A DNA stretch of 64,000 nucleotides, taken from Altererythrobacter sp. Root672 (GTDB lineage Bacteria; Pseudomonadota; Alphaproteobacteria; Sphingomonadales; Sphingomonadaceae). The notes under the pieces were generated by a model. That model saw nothing but the letters and a program-made list of their open reading frames with translations. It searched no databases and was not told where the DNA came from. Both the position numbers and the translations under genes were made by a program. Of this stretch, positions 53,206 through 62,346 are shown in pieces (positions within the stretch are counted from its first letter, which is position 1; the number at the start of each line of letters is the position of its first letter). Location: positions 354,359 to 418,358 of the forward strand of contig NZ_LMHH01000003.1 in NCBI RefSeq assembly GCF_001427865.1, written 5' to 3'.

Positions 53206-53583
53206 TCAGTGGCGCATGTGGAACGCGCAGACCTTGTTGCCGTCCGGATCGCGCAGATAGGCACCGTGCGACTGGTTCGGCGCGGCTGCGCGCGGGCCGG
53301 GGGCGCCTTCATCGACACCGCCAGCAGCCAGGCCGGCTTCGTACCACTTCACGATGGTCTCGTCGTCAGGGGCGGAGAAGCCGAGGGTGTGGCCATTCGA
53401 AACCGTCGCAGCTTCGCCGTCATAGGGCGGTGCGACGATGAAAGTGCCCTGCGGGCCGGCATAGATCAGGCGGCCAGCTTCGACCGGCGCGACGTTCTGG
53501 TAGCCCAGGACGCTCATGGTGGCGTCGTAGAACTGGCGGCTCTTCTCGATATCGTTCGAGCCGAGAAATACGTGGGTGAACAT
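53206..53583 (-). CDS. VOC/glyoxalase-fold protein (copy A)
   Basis: Metal-binding vicinal-oxygen-chelate fold protein of 125 aa: HVFLGSNDIEKSRQFYDATM at the start and YLRDPDGNKVCAFH at the end carry the usual His/Glu-type ligand positions. It lies 24 bp ahead of fghA in the same direction and is paralogous to the gene at 53730-54119. Possible roles are glutathione-adduct isomerisation or hydrolysis, or aldehyde detoxification; none is shown. Confidence 0.85.
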   Translation of the reverse strand: MFTHVFLGSNDIEKSRQFYDATMSVLGYQNVAPVEAGRLIYAGPQGTFIVAPPYDGEAATVSNGHTLGFSAPDDETIVKWYEAGLAAGGVDEGAPGPRAAAPNQSHGAYLRDPDGNKVCAFHMRH

Positions 53584-53729
53584 CGGCGACTCTCCTGTCG
53601 ATTCTTATGCGGCCTTATCAGGCACTGTCATCATATAGCCGAAAATTTCGCCCTTGTGAAAGTGCCCGAGCGGTTTTTTCGGTTTCGTCGGAATCTCCCT
53701 CCCGCGAGCGGCCGGGGACCAAACGGCCT

Positions 53730-54119
53730 TCACTCTGGCGCGTCGTAGACCGCACAAAGCTTGTTTCCGGCGGGATCGCGCAGATAGGCGACCGTGACTT
53801 CGCGACCCGTCGCCGGCGAGACCCGCTTGAGGGGCTGGCCTTCGCACTCGGTTCCGCCGTTGGTGAGACCAGCGCTGTGCCAGCCGAGGACGGCCGCTTC
53901 GGACGGTGCGGAGAACCCGATCGTGCCGCCATTGGCATGGGTTGCCGGTTGGCCATCGATTGGCCTGCCGACGATCAGCAGCGCCCCGTCGTGGCGATAG
54001 AGCAAGCGCCCTTTGGCGTCGGTCGTGGCTGCAGCGATGCCGAGCGGGGCGAACGTCGCGTCGTAGAACCGACGCGCGCCTTCGGGATCGTCGGTGCCGA
54101 TGGCCAGGTGTCTGAACAT
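53730..54119 (-). CDS. VOC/glyoxalase-fold protein (copy B)
   Basis: 129 aa, paralogue of copy A: FRHLAIGTDDPEGARRFYDATF and YLRDPAGNKLCAVYD occupy the same positions, with a shared NGGTIGFSAP-like centre. It is 146 bp upstream of copy A. The function is unknown; context suggests aldehyde or glutathione conjugate chemistry near formaldehyde oxidation. Confidence 0.85.
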   Translation of the reverse strand: MFRHLAIGTDDPEGARRFYDATFAPLGIAAATTDAKGRLLYRHDGALLIVGRPIDGQPATHANGGTIGFSAPSEAAVLGWHSAGLTNGGTECEGQPLKRVSPATGREVTVAYLRDPAGNKLCAVYDAPE

Positions 54120-54185
54120 GAAAGTCTCCCGATTGGGTATCCGCGAAAGTAGGCCCTTGACCGCGCCTACAATGGAGGCAGCAAT

Positions 54186-54269
54186 CCCCTCCGTTCGTGG
54201 TGAGCTTGTCGAACCACGCCAGCGCTGCGCCAGCGTCCTTCGACAGGCTCAGGACGAACGGATCAGGGG
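54186..54269. repeat. Sphingomonad-type inverted repeat (CCGTTCGT...ACGAACGG)
   Basis: Arms at 54191-54213 and 54239-54261 are 23-base near-perfect reverse complements containing TGAGCTTGTCGAA and TTCGACAGGCTCA, flanked by CCCCT and AGGGG. The centre holds another small palindrome (CCAGCGCTGCGCCAGCG). I know this kind of element as highly repeated in sphingomonad genomes. It lies in the gap after the formaldehyde dehydrogenase gene and could end its transcript. Confidence 0.8.
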
Positions 54270-54291
54270 TAAGAAGGACCCCAAACGGTGC

Positions 54292-55404
<1,113 letters not shown>

Positions 55405-55501
55405 GGCAGGTCTCTCACTGGCTGGCGGGACGAACTTTCAGGCGCCCATGGCCCTTCTGTCCGTCTCGCGCCAGCCTGAATTTCAACCGCAGGTCAGGCG
55501 C

Positions 55502-56866
55502 TCAGCGCGCCGCCTCCGCGGTTGAAATCCCGAGATCCGCATCGGCATCGCGCATCGGCAGCAGCCACAGCAGGCCGGCGCCAATGATCGCACCGAGCGA
55601 CATGATGATCGACACCGTCAGCAGCTGCTCATTGCCGAGCGCCGTAAACAGGAACCCGGCAATGATCGGCGAACCCGCCGCACCGGCCCGTCCAACGCCG
55701 AGCACGAAGCCCGTACCCGTGGCGCGAGCATAAGCCGGGAAGCCCCGAGCGAAGGCGGCGTAGTAACCAACGATCGCGGCATTGAGGAAGAACATCGTCA
55801 GGAACGCGGCAATCCGCCACCCCCATAACGTCCCGCTACCCATGCCGAATGCAGCGACCGCCACCGAACCGAGCACTGCCGCAACAATGGTCGGCCCCTT
55901 GATGTCCCACTTCTTGAGCGCGAACCCGAAGATCGCACCACCCACGGCGCCGCCGATGTTGGCGACGGTCAGGGTGCTCGCAGCCTCAGGCTGGGTGAAC
56001 CCGGCGTCGTGCACGATCTGCACGGCGAACTTCAGGATGAAGTAGAAGGTCAGGGTGTGGAACATGTAGCCGAACGCCAGCAGCAGCGTGACCGGCCGCA
56101 GGCGCGGGTTGGACAGGATGTCGGTGACCTTGGGCTTGGCGGCCTGTTCCGGCACCGGCGGAAGCTCGGCGATTTCGGGCTGCTGGAGCGCGCGAAGAGA
56201 CTTGTTGATCTTCTCCAGAGCGCCAGCCGGACGACGCGCGGCGTAGTAGGCCGGGGTTTCCGGAACCAGCAGCATGACCAGCGGAATCATCACCGCGGTG
56301 ACGATGGCGCCGAACAGGAACACGGCGCGCCAGTCATAGTCGACCAGCAGCCAGCTCTGCGCCGCGAAGCCGCCGATCACACCACCCAACGGGTAGCCGA
56401 TCACGTAGAGCGCCATGGCGAGGCTGCGGTTTTTCTTGTTCGAGGTCTCGGCCGTCACGGCGTTGGTCGCAGCGAGCATGCCGCCGATGCCAAGGCCGGT
56501 GATGAGCCGCCAGATGGTCAGCTCGGACACCCCGGTCGCCGCATGAGCCATGTACATGCCGATGGCCATGACCACGAGGCAGATCAGCATGGCCGGCTTA
56601 CGGCCGATCTTGTCGGCCACACCGCCCAGGATCAGCGAACCGAAGCCCATGCCGACGAGTTCGGCCGACAGGACGATGCCCAGCTCAGAGCGCGGAATGC
56701 CCCATTCTTCGGAAATGCCAGGAGCCGCGAAGGCGCTGGAAAGCACGTCGAAACCGTCGAGCGCGTTCAGCAGGATCATAAGGACGATGACGACCCACTG
56801 ACGAAAACTCATCGGGTTGTCGTCGATCACCTGGATGGGATTGGTTCCCCCAGCGACACCGGCCAT
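55502..56866 (-). CDS. MFS transporter, aromatic acid:H+ symporter type
   Basis: Inner-membrane carrier of 454 aa with 12 predicted helices. TM1 carries NALDGFDVLSSAFAAP and the cytoplasmic loop GGVADKIGRKPAM, both matching the aromatic acid/H+ symporter group (PcaK/BenK-like), and a central hydrophilic loop separates the two halves. I chose ATG 56866 (GAGAGGA upstream); the frame is open to 57016 but shadows marR. It begins 31 bp after the MarR gene. Substrate is likely an aromatic acid from lignin breakdown. Confidence 0.85.
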   Translation of the reverse strand: MAGVAGGTNPIQVIDDNPMSFRQWVVIVLMILLNALDGFDVLSSAFAAPGISEEWGIPRSELGIVLSAELVGMGFGSLILGGVADKIGRKPAMLICLVVMAIGMYMAHAATGVSELTIWRLITGLGIGGMLAATNAVTAETSNKKNRSLAMALYVIGYPLGGVIGGFAAQSWLLVDYDWRAVFLFGAIVTAVMIPLVMLLVPETPAYYAARRPAGALEKINKSLRALQQPEIAELPPVPEQAAKPKVTDILSNPRLRPVTLLLAFGYMFHTLTFYFILKFAVQIVHDAGFTQPEAASTLTVANIGGAVGGAIFGFALKKWDIKGPTIVAAVLGSVAVAAFGMGSGTLWGWRIAAFLTMFFLNAAIVGYYAAFARGFPAYARATGTGFVLGVGRAGAAGSPIIAGFLFTALGNEQLLTVSIIMSLGAIIGAGLLWLLPMRDADADLGISTAEAAR

Positions 56867-56897
56867 TTTTTGTATTCCTCTCTCCCAAGAAGGGATC

Positions 56898-57350
56898 TCA
56901 TTCGTGGATTCGCGTGAGCATTTCCACCAGTTTTTCGACTTCGGCGGCGGTGAAGCGCGCCTTGAGCCAGTTTTCGTGTTCGGCGATGCAGACTTTGGCC
57001 TCGTCCAGCGCGGCAAGTCCCGCCTGCGTCACGTGGAGGGCCTGCTTGCGTCCGTCGCTGTCCGAGCGTTCGCGCCGCATGAAATCGCGATCCTGCAGGC
57101 GGTTGACGATCGTCATCGTCGTCGCCCGGTCCATGCTCAGCTTCCGGCCCAGCTCGACCTGGGAAATGCCCGGCTCCTCAGCCGCCAACCACAGGGCAGA
57201 GACCTGTTTTTGCGTGAGATCGAGGTTGGCAAAGGTCTCGGTGAAGTGGCGGTAGACTGCGCCATGCGCGAGCCGGAGATGGAAGCCCACGACCCCATCG
57301 AGCCCCCCAAGGCCCCGGGATTTGACATCCATCAGTTTCAGCGTCGGCAC
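56898..57350 (-). CDS. MarR-family transcriptional regulator
   Basis: Winged-helix regulator of 150 aa. The DNA-binding part includes GISQVELGRKLSMDRATTMTI and the wing DRDFMRRERSDSDGRKQ. The start is GTG 57350 (TTAGGGGCTG upstream) or ATG 57332. It is divergent from the lignostilbene dioxygenase, with a promoter and a small palindrome in the 91-bp gap, and precedes the aromatic-acid transporter. It probably senses an aromatic acid. Confidence 0.88.
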   Translation of the reverse strand: MPTLKLMDVKSRGLGGLDGVVGFHLRLAHGAVYRHFTETFANLDLTQKQVSALWLAAEEPGISQVELGRKLSMDRATTMTIVNRLQDRDFMRRERSDSDGRKQALHVTQAGLAALDEAKVCIAEHENWLKARFTAAEVEKLVEMLTRIHE

Positions 57351-57375
57351 CAGCCCCTAATCCTCACCCCATCCC

Positions 57376-57403
57376 TTGCCTAATCGTTAGTGGAGCATAC
57401 AAT
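57376..57403 (+). promoter_or_regulatory. Promoter of the lignostilbene dioxygenase with internal palindrome
   Basis: TTGCCT (57376-57381), 16 bases, TACAAT (57398-57403) form a good sigma70 match 38 bp ahead of the start codon. The palindrome CTAATCGTTAG (57380-57390) lies in the spacer and is a plausible half of a MarR-type operator for the divergent regulator. Confidence 0.5.
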
Positions 57404-57441
57404 CGTCCGCAACAAGGCGGCACGCCAAATGAGAGGATCCG

Positions 57442-58911
57442 ATGGCGCATTTTCCCCAGACCCCGAGCTTCACCGGCTTCAACACCCCCAGCCGGATCGA
57501 AGCGGACATCAACGACCTTCAGCACGAAGGGACGATTCCGCCAGAGCTCGATGGCGCGTTCTATCGCGTGCAGCCCGATCCGCAGTTCCCCCCGCGCCTG
57601 GGCGATGACATCTCGTTCAACGGCGACGGGATGATCACCCGCTTCCATTTCCACGACGGCCAGTGCGACTTCCGCCAGCGCTGGGCTCAGACCGACAAGT
57701 GGAAGCTGGAGAACGAGGCCGGCAAGGCCCTGTTCGGCGCCTATCGCAATCCGCTGACCGACGATGAGAGCGTGAAGGGTCAATATCGCTCCACCGCCAA
57801 CACCAACGCCTGGATCTATGCTGGCAAGCTGTGGGCGATGAAGGAGGATTCTCCCGCGCTGCTGATGGACCCGGCGACGATGGAGACCATCGGGTTCGAG
57901 AAGTTCGGCGGAAAGATGACGGGGGAGACCTTCACCTCGCACCCGAAGATCGATCCGAAGACCGGCAACATGATCGCCATCGGCTATGCCGCCTCGGGCC
58001 TGTGCACCGATGACGTGACTTACTACGAAGTGAATCCCGAGGGTGAACTGGTCCGCGAGAAGTGGTTCAAGGTTCCCTACTACTGCATGATGCACGACTT
58101 CGGGATCACCGAGGATTACCTGATCCTCCATATCGTGCCCTCGATCGGTTCGTGGGAGCGGCTGGAAAAGGGCCTGCCGCACTTCGGCTTCGACACCACG
58201 CTGCCGGTCTATCTGGGCGTGATCCCGCGGCGTGATGACCTCAAGCAGGAAGACATCCGCTGGTTCAAGCGCGACAACTGCTTCGCCAGCCACGTGCTCA
58301 ACGCCTGGCAGGAAGGGACCAAAGTCCACTTCCTCACCTGCGAAGCGAAGAACAACATGTTCCCGTTCTTCCCCGACGTCCACGGCGCCCCGTTCAATGG
58401 CATGGAGGCGATGAGCTTCCTCAGCGATTGGACCGTCGACCTGGCCAGCAACGGCGAGGACTTCGAGGCGGTAACCAAGCTGACCGACACGGCGGCCGAG
58501 TTCCCGCGCATCGACGACCGCTTCGCCGGTAAGAAGAACCGCTACGGCTGGTTCCTCGAAATGGACATGCGCCGTCCGGTCGAGCTCAAGGGCGGCAGCG
58601 CCGGTGGGTTGCTGATGAACTGCCTGTTCCTCAAGGACCTCGAAACCGGGGCCGAGCAGCATTGGTGGTGCGGGCCGGTCTCGAGCCTGCAGGAGCCGTG
58701 CTTCATCCCGCGCAGCAAGGATGCGCCCGAAGGCGATGGCTGGATCGTGCAGGTCTGCAATCGCCTGGAAGAGCATCGCAGCGACCTGTTGCTGTTCGAC
58801 GCGCTCGACATCGAGAAGGGCCCAATCGCCACGATCAAGGTGCCGATCCAGCTGCGCTTCGGCCTGCACGGCAACTTCGCCCCGAGCGAGGAAATCGGGC
58901 TCGCCGCCTGA
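57442..58911 (+). CDS. Lignostilbene-alpha,beta-dioxygenase (carotenoid oxygenase family)
   Basis: Non-haem Fe(II) dioxygenase of 489 aa that splits the central double bond of hydroxystilbenes into two aromatic aldehydes such as vanillin. The four iron histidines are H167 (TSHPK), H218 (MMHDFG), H284 (ASHVLNA) and about H476 (GLHGNF). F59, Y101 and K134 are present at exactly the positions I recall as substrate-binding residues of lignostilbene dioxygenases (K134 and Y101 contact the 4-hydroxyl). GAGAGGA precedes ATG 57442. Divergent from marR and the transporter. No signal peptide, so cytoplasmic. Confidence 0.9.
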   Translation: MAHFPQTPSFTGFNTPSRIEADINDLQHEGTIPPELDGAFYRVQPDPQFPPRLGDDISFNGDGMITRFHFHDGQCDFRQRWAQTDKWKLENEAGKALFGAYRNPLTDDESVKGQYRSTANTNAWIYAGKLWAMKEDSPALLMDPATMETIGFEKFGGKMTGETFTSHPKIDPKTGNMIAIGYAASGLCTDDVTYYEVNPEGELVREKWFKVPYYCMMHDFGITEDYLILHIVPSIGSWERLEKGLPHFGFDTTLPVYLGVIPRRDDLKQEDIRWFKRDNCFASHVLNAWQEGTKVHFLTCEAKNNMFPFFPDVHGAPFNGMEAMSFLSDWTVDLASNGEDFEAVTKLTDTAAEFPRIDDRFAGKKNRYGWFLEMDMRRPVELKGGSAGGLLMNCLFLKDLETGAEQHWWCGPVSSLQEPCFIPRSKDAPEGDGWIVQVCNRLEEHRSDLLLFDALDIEKGPIATIKVPIQLRFGLHGNFAPSEEIGLAA

Positions 58912-59021
58912 CGTAACGCGTCCACCCATCCCGATACCAACCCGTCTGATCGGAAGGCAGTTTTTCCTGTCCGGTCGGCGGGTTAGGGCCGTCTCGCACA
59001 GGGGACGACGGGAGATGACAA

Positions 59022-59513
59022 GTGGTCGCACACTCCGCCGCCGTCGCTGACGGTATTGGACTATTTCATTTGGACAGGCGCGGGATCTTCCGACCTGAAC
59101 TCAACCTCATGCGCGTCAGCGGGCTCGCCCAGGCGCGGCTGCAGTTGGCGGTGCTTTCGGGCAATCGCCGGCGGGCGCTGGAGCAGGTCGACCGGCTGGT
59201 CGGCATCGACCGGCAGCTCGAAGGCTTGGCGAAGGGCGAGGGTGGGCCCGATGCCGGCGAGCTGGAGGCCGAGCTGGCCGACCAGCGGTTGGCCATTGCC
59301 AGCGAGAAGTTGGCGCTGACCTCGGCGGTCAATCTGCCACGGTTGGAGCCGGCGTTCGGGGCAGGCATGGGTGCAGCGCTCGCGCGCGAGGAGCCGGTCG
59401 AGATCGTCGAGGACGAGACGCTGAAGGGCCACTTCGTCCGCGTTGGCCTGTGGGCCGGGAGCTTTGCAGTGCTTTGCGCTGGGGCCGCGGTCGCGGCGCT
59501 GACGTTGATCTAA
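59022..59513 (+). CDS. Hypothetical protein with C-terminal membrane anchor
   Basis: 163 aa from GTG 59022 (GGGAG upstream); an ATG at 59109 is an alternative start. The centre is alpha-helical and charged (QLAVLSGNRRRALEQVDRLV, then EAELADQRLAIASEKLAL), likely a coiled coil, and the C-terminus LWAGSFAVLCAGAAVAALTL is one membrane helix. It resembles tail-anchored proteins. Family not recognised. Convergent with the GMC oxidoreductase; the stop codon forms one end of the repeat there. Confidence 0.65.
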   Translation: MVAHSAAVADGIGLFHLDRRGIFRPELNLMRVSGLAQARLQLAVLSGNRRRALEQVDRLVGIDRQLEGLAKGEGGPDAGELEAELADQRLAIASEKLALTSAVNLPRLEPAFGAGMGAALAREEPVEIVEDETLKGHFVRVGLWAGSFAVLCAGAAVAALTLI

Positions 59514-59627
59514 GCCCTCTCTTTTTGGGAGAGGGTTGGGTGAGGGTGCGTCGCTATCGACAACACCCTCACCCTCCGCGCCTTGCGGCGCTGCTCCCTC
59601 TCCCAAGGGGAGAGGGGTTTCGGCTTA
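59511..59627. repeat. Palindromic repeat filling a convergent gap
   Basis: Outer arms TAAGCC (59511) and GGCTTA (59622-59627), with inner blocks CTCTCTTTTTGGGAGAGGG and CCTCTCCCAAGGGGAGAGG, plus an inner GGTGAGGGTG / CACCCTCACC pair. The element covers the entire gap, and each end contains the stop codon of one flanking gene. It is of another type than those at 170 and 54186, and is probably a bidirectional transcript end. Confidence 0.75.
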
Positions 59628-61283
59628 AGCCTCCACCGCCTGCTTGGCGTCGGCGAGCACCATCTCGGCGCCCTTTTCGGCGATCATGATGGTCGGCGCG
59701 TTGGTGTTGCCAGAGCTGATCTTCGGCATCACCGAAGCGTCGATCACGCGCAGGCCCTCGACCCCGCGTACCCGCAACTGCGGGTCGAGCGGATAGCGCT
59801 CGTCGCCCATCGCGACCGTGCCGACCGCGTGATAGAGTGTGCCGCCTGCCAGTTTGGCATAGGCGAGCATTTCCTCGTCGGTGTTGCCGAACGGATCGCC
59901 CTTCGACTTGAGGTAGGGCTCAAGCGCCGGCTGCTGCCAGATCTTGCGGATCAGCTTGAGCTGGTCGACCACGCTCTGCTTGTCGATCGGGTCCGACAGA
60001 TAGTTCGGCACGATCTTCGGCCACACCGTACCGTCGGGCGACTTGGCGTGGATCGAACCGCGCGATTCCGGGCGGACCTGGCACGGGTTGGACGCCATGC
60101 CCGGCTCCTTGTCGAGCCGCAGACCCTGGTACTGGTTGAGGTATTCGAGGTCCATCGACGCGGCCATCACGTGGATTTGCACGTCGGGGAACTGCAGTTC
60201 CGGCCGCGTCTTCACGAAAGCGCAGCCATGCGCCACGGCGTAGCTCAGCAGGCCCTTGCGGGTGAGGCCGTACTTGGCGATCTCGCCCAGCAGCTTCACG
60301 CCGCGGCTCAGCTGGTTGATCGAATGATGCGGCTCCTTGAGCGCCGCCTGGCAGCCGATCATGTAGTGGTCCTGCATGTTCTCGCCGATCATCGGCGACT
60401 CATGCACGACCTTCACGCCGAGCTCCTGTAGCAGCGCGCCCTGGCCGACACCGCTGATCTCGAGAAGCTTGGGGCTTTCGACGGCGCCGGCTGCGAGGAT
60501 CACCTCGCGCCCGACCATGACCTTGCGGGTCTCCCCGTTCTGCTTGAACTCGACGCCGACCGCCTTCTTGCCGTCGAAGATGATCCGCGTGGTCATCGCG
60601 CGGGTTTCGACGGTCAGGTTCGGGCGCTTCATCGCCGGGTGGAGGTAGGCGACAGCGGCCGAGTGGCGTCGGCCGTTCTTGGCGGTCATCTGGAAGAAGC
60701 TGCAGCCTTCCTGGTTCCCGTCGTTGAGGTCCTTCTTGTAAGGGATGCCGGCCTGCTGGCAGGCCTCGACCAGCGCAGCAGAGACGGGATGCTCATCCGG
60801 GAAGTCGGACACGTTGAGTGGCCCGTCGGAACCGTGGAACTCGTCCTCGCCACGCTCCTGGTGCTCGCTCTTGCGGAAGTAGGGCAGGACATCGTCCCAG
60901 CTCCACCCGCGCGCGCCCATCTGGGCCCAGCCGTCATAGTCGGCCGACTGGCCGCGCACGTAGAGCATGCCGTTGATCGAACTCGACCCGCCGAGCACTT
61001 TGCCCTTCGGCCACTTGTGCGAGCGGCCACCCGACCCCTCGTCGACTTCGGTCTCGTAGAGCCAGTTGACCTTGGGATCGTTGAGCGTCTTGCCGAAGCC
61101 AATCGGCGTGTGGATCATGATGTTGGAGATGAACTGGCTCGGTTCCTTGAGCGGGCGATCATCGCCGCCCGCTTCGAGCAGCACGACCTTGTGCTCCCCG
61201 CTTTCCGTCAGGCGTGCTGCCAACACGCAACCCGCGCTGCCCGCACCGACGATGACATAGTCTGCGTAAAGATCCGCAGCCAT
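59625..61283 (-). CDS. GMC-family FAD-dependent alcohol oxidoreductase
   Basis: 552 aa flavoprotein oxidising a primary alcohol to an aldehyde or acid. The FAD Rossmann motif is VIVGAGSAGCVLAARL near residue 10, followed by GGSSSINGMLYVRG; the active-site histidine lies in YHAVGTVAMG. No signal peptide. The general family contains choline dehydrogenase, but also sphingomonad enzymes that oxidise side-chain alcohols of lignin-derived dimers; the neighbouring lignostilbene dioxygenase makes the latter attractive. Substrate is inference. Confidence 0.88.
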   Translation of the reverse strand: MAADLYADYVIVGAGSAGCVLAARLTESGEHKVVLLEAGGDDRPLKEPSQFISNIMIHTPIGFGKTLNDPKVNWLYETEVDEGSGGRSHKWPKGKVLGGSSSINGMLYVRGQSADYDGWAQMGARGWSWDDVLPYFRKSEHQERGEDEFHGSDGPLNVSDFPDEHPVSAALVEACQQAGIPYKKDLNDGNQEGCSFFQMTAKNGRRHSAAVAYLHPAMKRPNLTVETRAMTTRIIFDGKKAVGVEFKQNGETRKVMVGREVILAAGAVESPKLLEISGVGQGALLQELGVKVVHESPMIGENMQDHYMIGCQAALKEPHHSINQLSRGVKLLGEIAKYGLTRKGLLSYAVAHGCAFVKTRPELQFPDVQIHVMAASMDLEYLNQYQGLRLDKEPGMASNPCQVRPESRGSIHAKSPDGTVWPKIVPNYLSDPIDKQSVVDQLKLIRKIWQQPALEPYLKSKGDPFGNTDEEMLAYAKLAGGTLYHAVGTVAMGDERYPLDPQLRVRGVEGLRVIDASVMPKISSGNTNAPTIMIAEKGAEMVLADAKQAVEA

Positions 61284-61383
61284 TCCAGCTCTCCTCTCAA
61301 ACCCAATTTGCGCAGTAACCGCGCGATTCGCTTGTGCGGCACGCTAGGGACCGTAATCTTGAGCCGCAATGCAGGAGAGGCGC

Positions 61384-61845
61384 ATGATCAAGCCCGAGCT
61401 TGAGTATGTCTATGAAGCGAGCGGCGAACTGGAAGCCCCGCGAGAGATCGGCAAAGTGGTCGACGGGACACGGCGGATCATCCCGATCGTGGCCGGCGGC
61501 TATGTGAAGGGTCCGAAGATCAGCGGTAAGCTGATGGGCAATTCGGCAGACTGGCAGCTTACCCGACCCGACGGCGTAACCGTGGCCGATGCCATCTATG
61601 CCCTGGAAACCGATGACGGCGTGCTGATCCAGATCCGCAACAAGGGCCTGCGCCATGGCCCGGCCGAAGTGATGGATCGCTTGCGTCGGGGCGAAGATGT
61701 GGACCCGGCCGAATATTACTTCCGCACAGTGCCGGAATTCATCGCCCCCGAAGGGCCCTACGACTGGATGAACAAGTCGATCTTCATCTGCTCGGGCGCG
61801 CGTTACGCCAGCAGCATCAAGCTGTGGGTCTGGCGCGTGCTTTAA
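61384..61845 (+). CDS. DUF3237-family protein
   Basis: 153 aa, single DUF3237 domain: a small beta-barrel fold with GGYVKGPKISGKLM, ADAIYALETDDGVLI and NKGLRHGP, ending YFRTVPEF and SIKLWVWRVL. I chose ATG 61384 because CAGGAGAGG lies ahead; an in-frame ATG at 61369 is possible. DUF3237 genes are often near aromatic degradation genes, but no reaction is established. Divergent from the GMC gene, 100 bp apart. Confidence 0.85.
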   Translation: MIKPELEYVYEASGELEAPREIGKVVDGTRRIIPIVAGGYVKGPKISGKLMGNSADWQLTRPDGVTVADAIYALETDDGVLIQIRNKGLRHGPAEVMDRLRRGEDVDPAEYYFRTVPEFIAPEGPYDWMNKSIFICSGARYASSIKLWVWRVL

Positions 61846-61850
61846 AGGCT

Positions 61851-61880
61851 AGCGCCCCGCTGCCGCGGCAGCGGGGCGCT
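61851..61880. terminator. Perfect 30-bp palindrome between convergent genes
   Basis: AGCGCCCCGCTGCCG is followed directly by its reverse complement. It lies 6 bp after the DUF3237 stop and 20 bp before the stop of the convergent small gene. It is a likely bidirectional terminator, although T-runs are short (CCTTT on the minus side). Confidence 0.55.
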
Positions 61881-61899
61881 GGACTAAGCAGGATCTAAA

Positions 61900-62124
61900 T
61901 CAAGGGCTGACGGGATCACCGCTGTCGTTCACGGCGACGGCGATGAGGACGATCGCGACGATCGCGAGCAGAGGGAGGAGAATGCCAACGCCGGTCAACT
62001 CGTCGGAATCTTCCAACGTCGTTGCTGCGCGAGGAGCCGGTCCAGTGGCGGCCTGCGCCAGGACCGGCGAGCTGGCCAATGAGATCGCTGAAAGTGCTAG
62101 TAACGCACTTCTACCAAGAGACAT
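61900..62124 (-). CDS. Small membrane protein with signal peptide
   Basis: 74 aa. The N-terminus (SLGRSALLALSAISLASSP, then VLAQ) is a signal peptide; a second hydrophobic stretch (GVGILLPLLAIVAIVLIAVA) near the C-terminus is a membrane helix. I chose ATG 62124 because AGGAGGT sits 5 bases ahead; the GTG at 62130 lies inside that ribosome-binding site. Short proteins of this layout are common in sphingomonads, with no known function. Confidence 0.65.
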   Translation of the reverse strand: MSLGRSALLALSAISLASSPVLAQAATGPAPRAATTLEDSDELTGVGILLPLLAIVAIVLIAVAVNDSGDPVSP

Positions 62125-62346
62125 ATCCACCTCCTCTTATTGTTGAGTTTCATTCCCTTACGCTAACAAGCGTTTGACGAGCAATACTTCTGTACGATTT
62201 TGTTGAGGGCAGCAAGTGGTCTGATCCTGCGCTAGTGCTTGGCGATGCGATGGTGGTCTCCGCCGCGTTGGGATCGAGTCAAAACTACGGGGCTTTGCTT
62301 AGTTAGGTCTTCCGGGGATGGTGAGGTTAATGCGCGATTCAGAGGT

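Noticed and set aside
57364-59031. 555-codon minus-strand frame opposite the dioxygenase
   Set aside because: Shadow of a gene with complete iron ligands, and it would also run over its promoter.
59776-59790. GGATAGCGCTCGTC, resembling the LacI operator
   Set aside because: Only the 8-base core matches, it lies within the GMC coding region and flanks differ; treated as chance.
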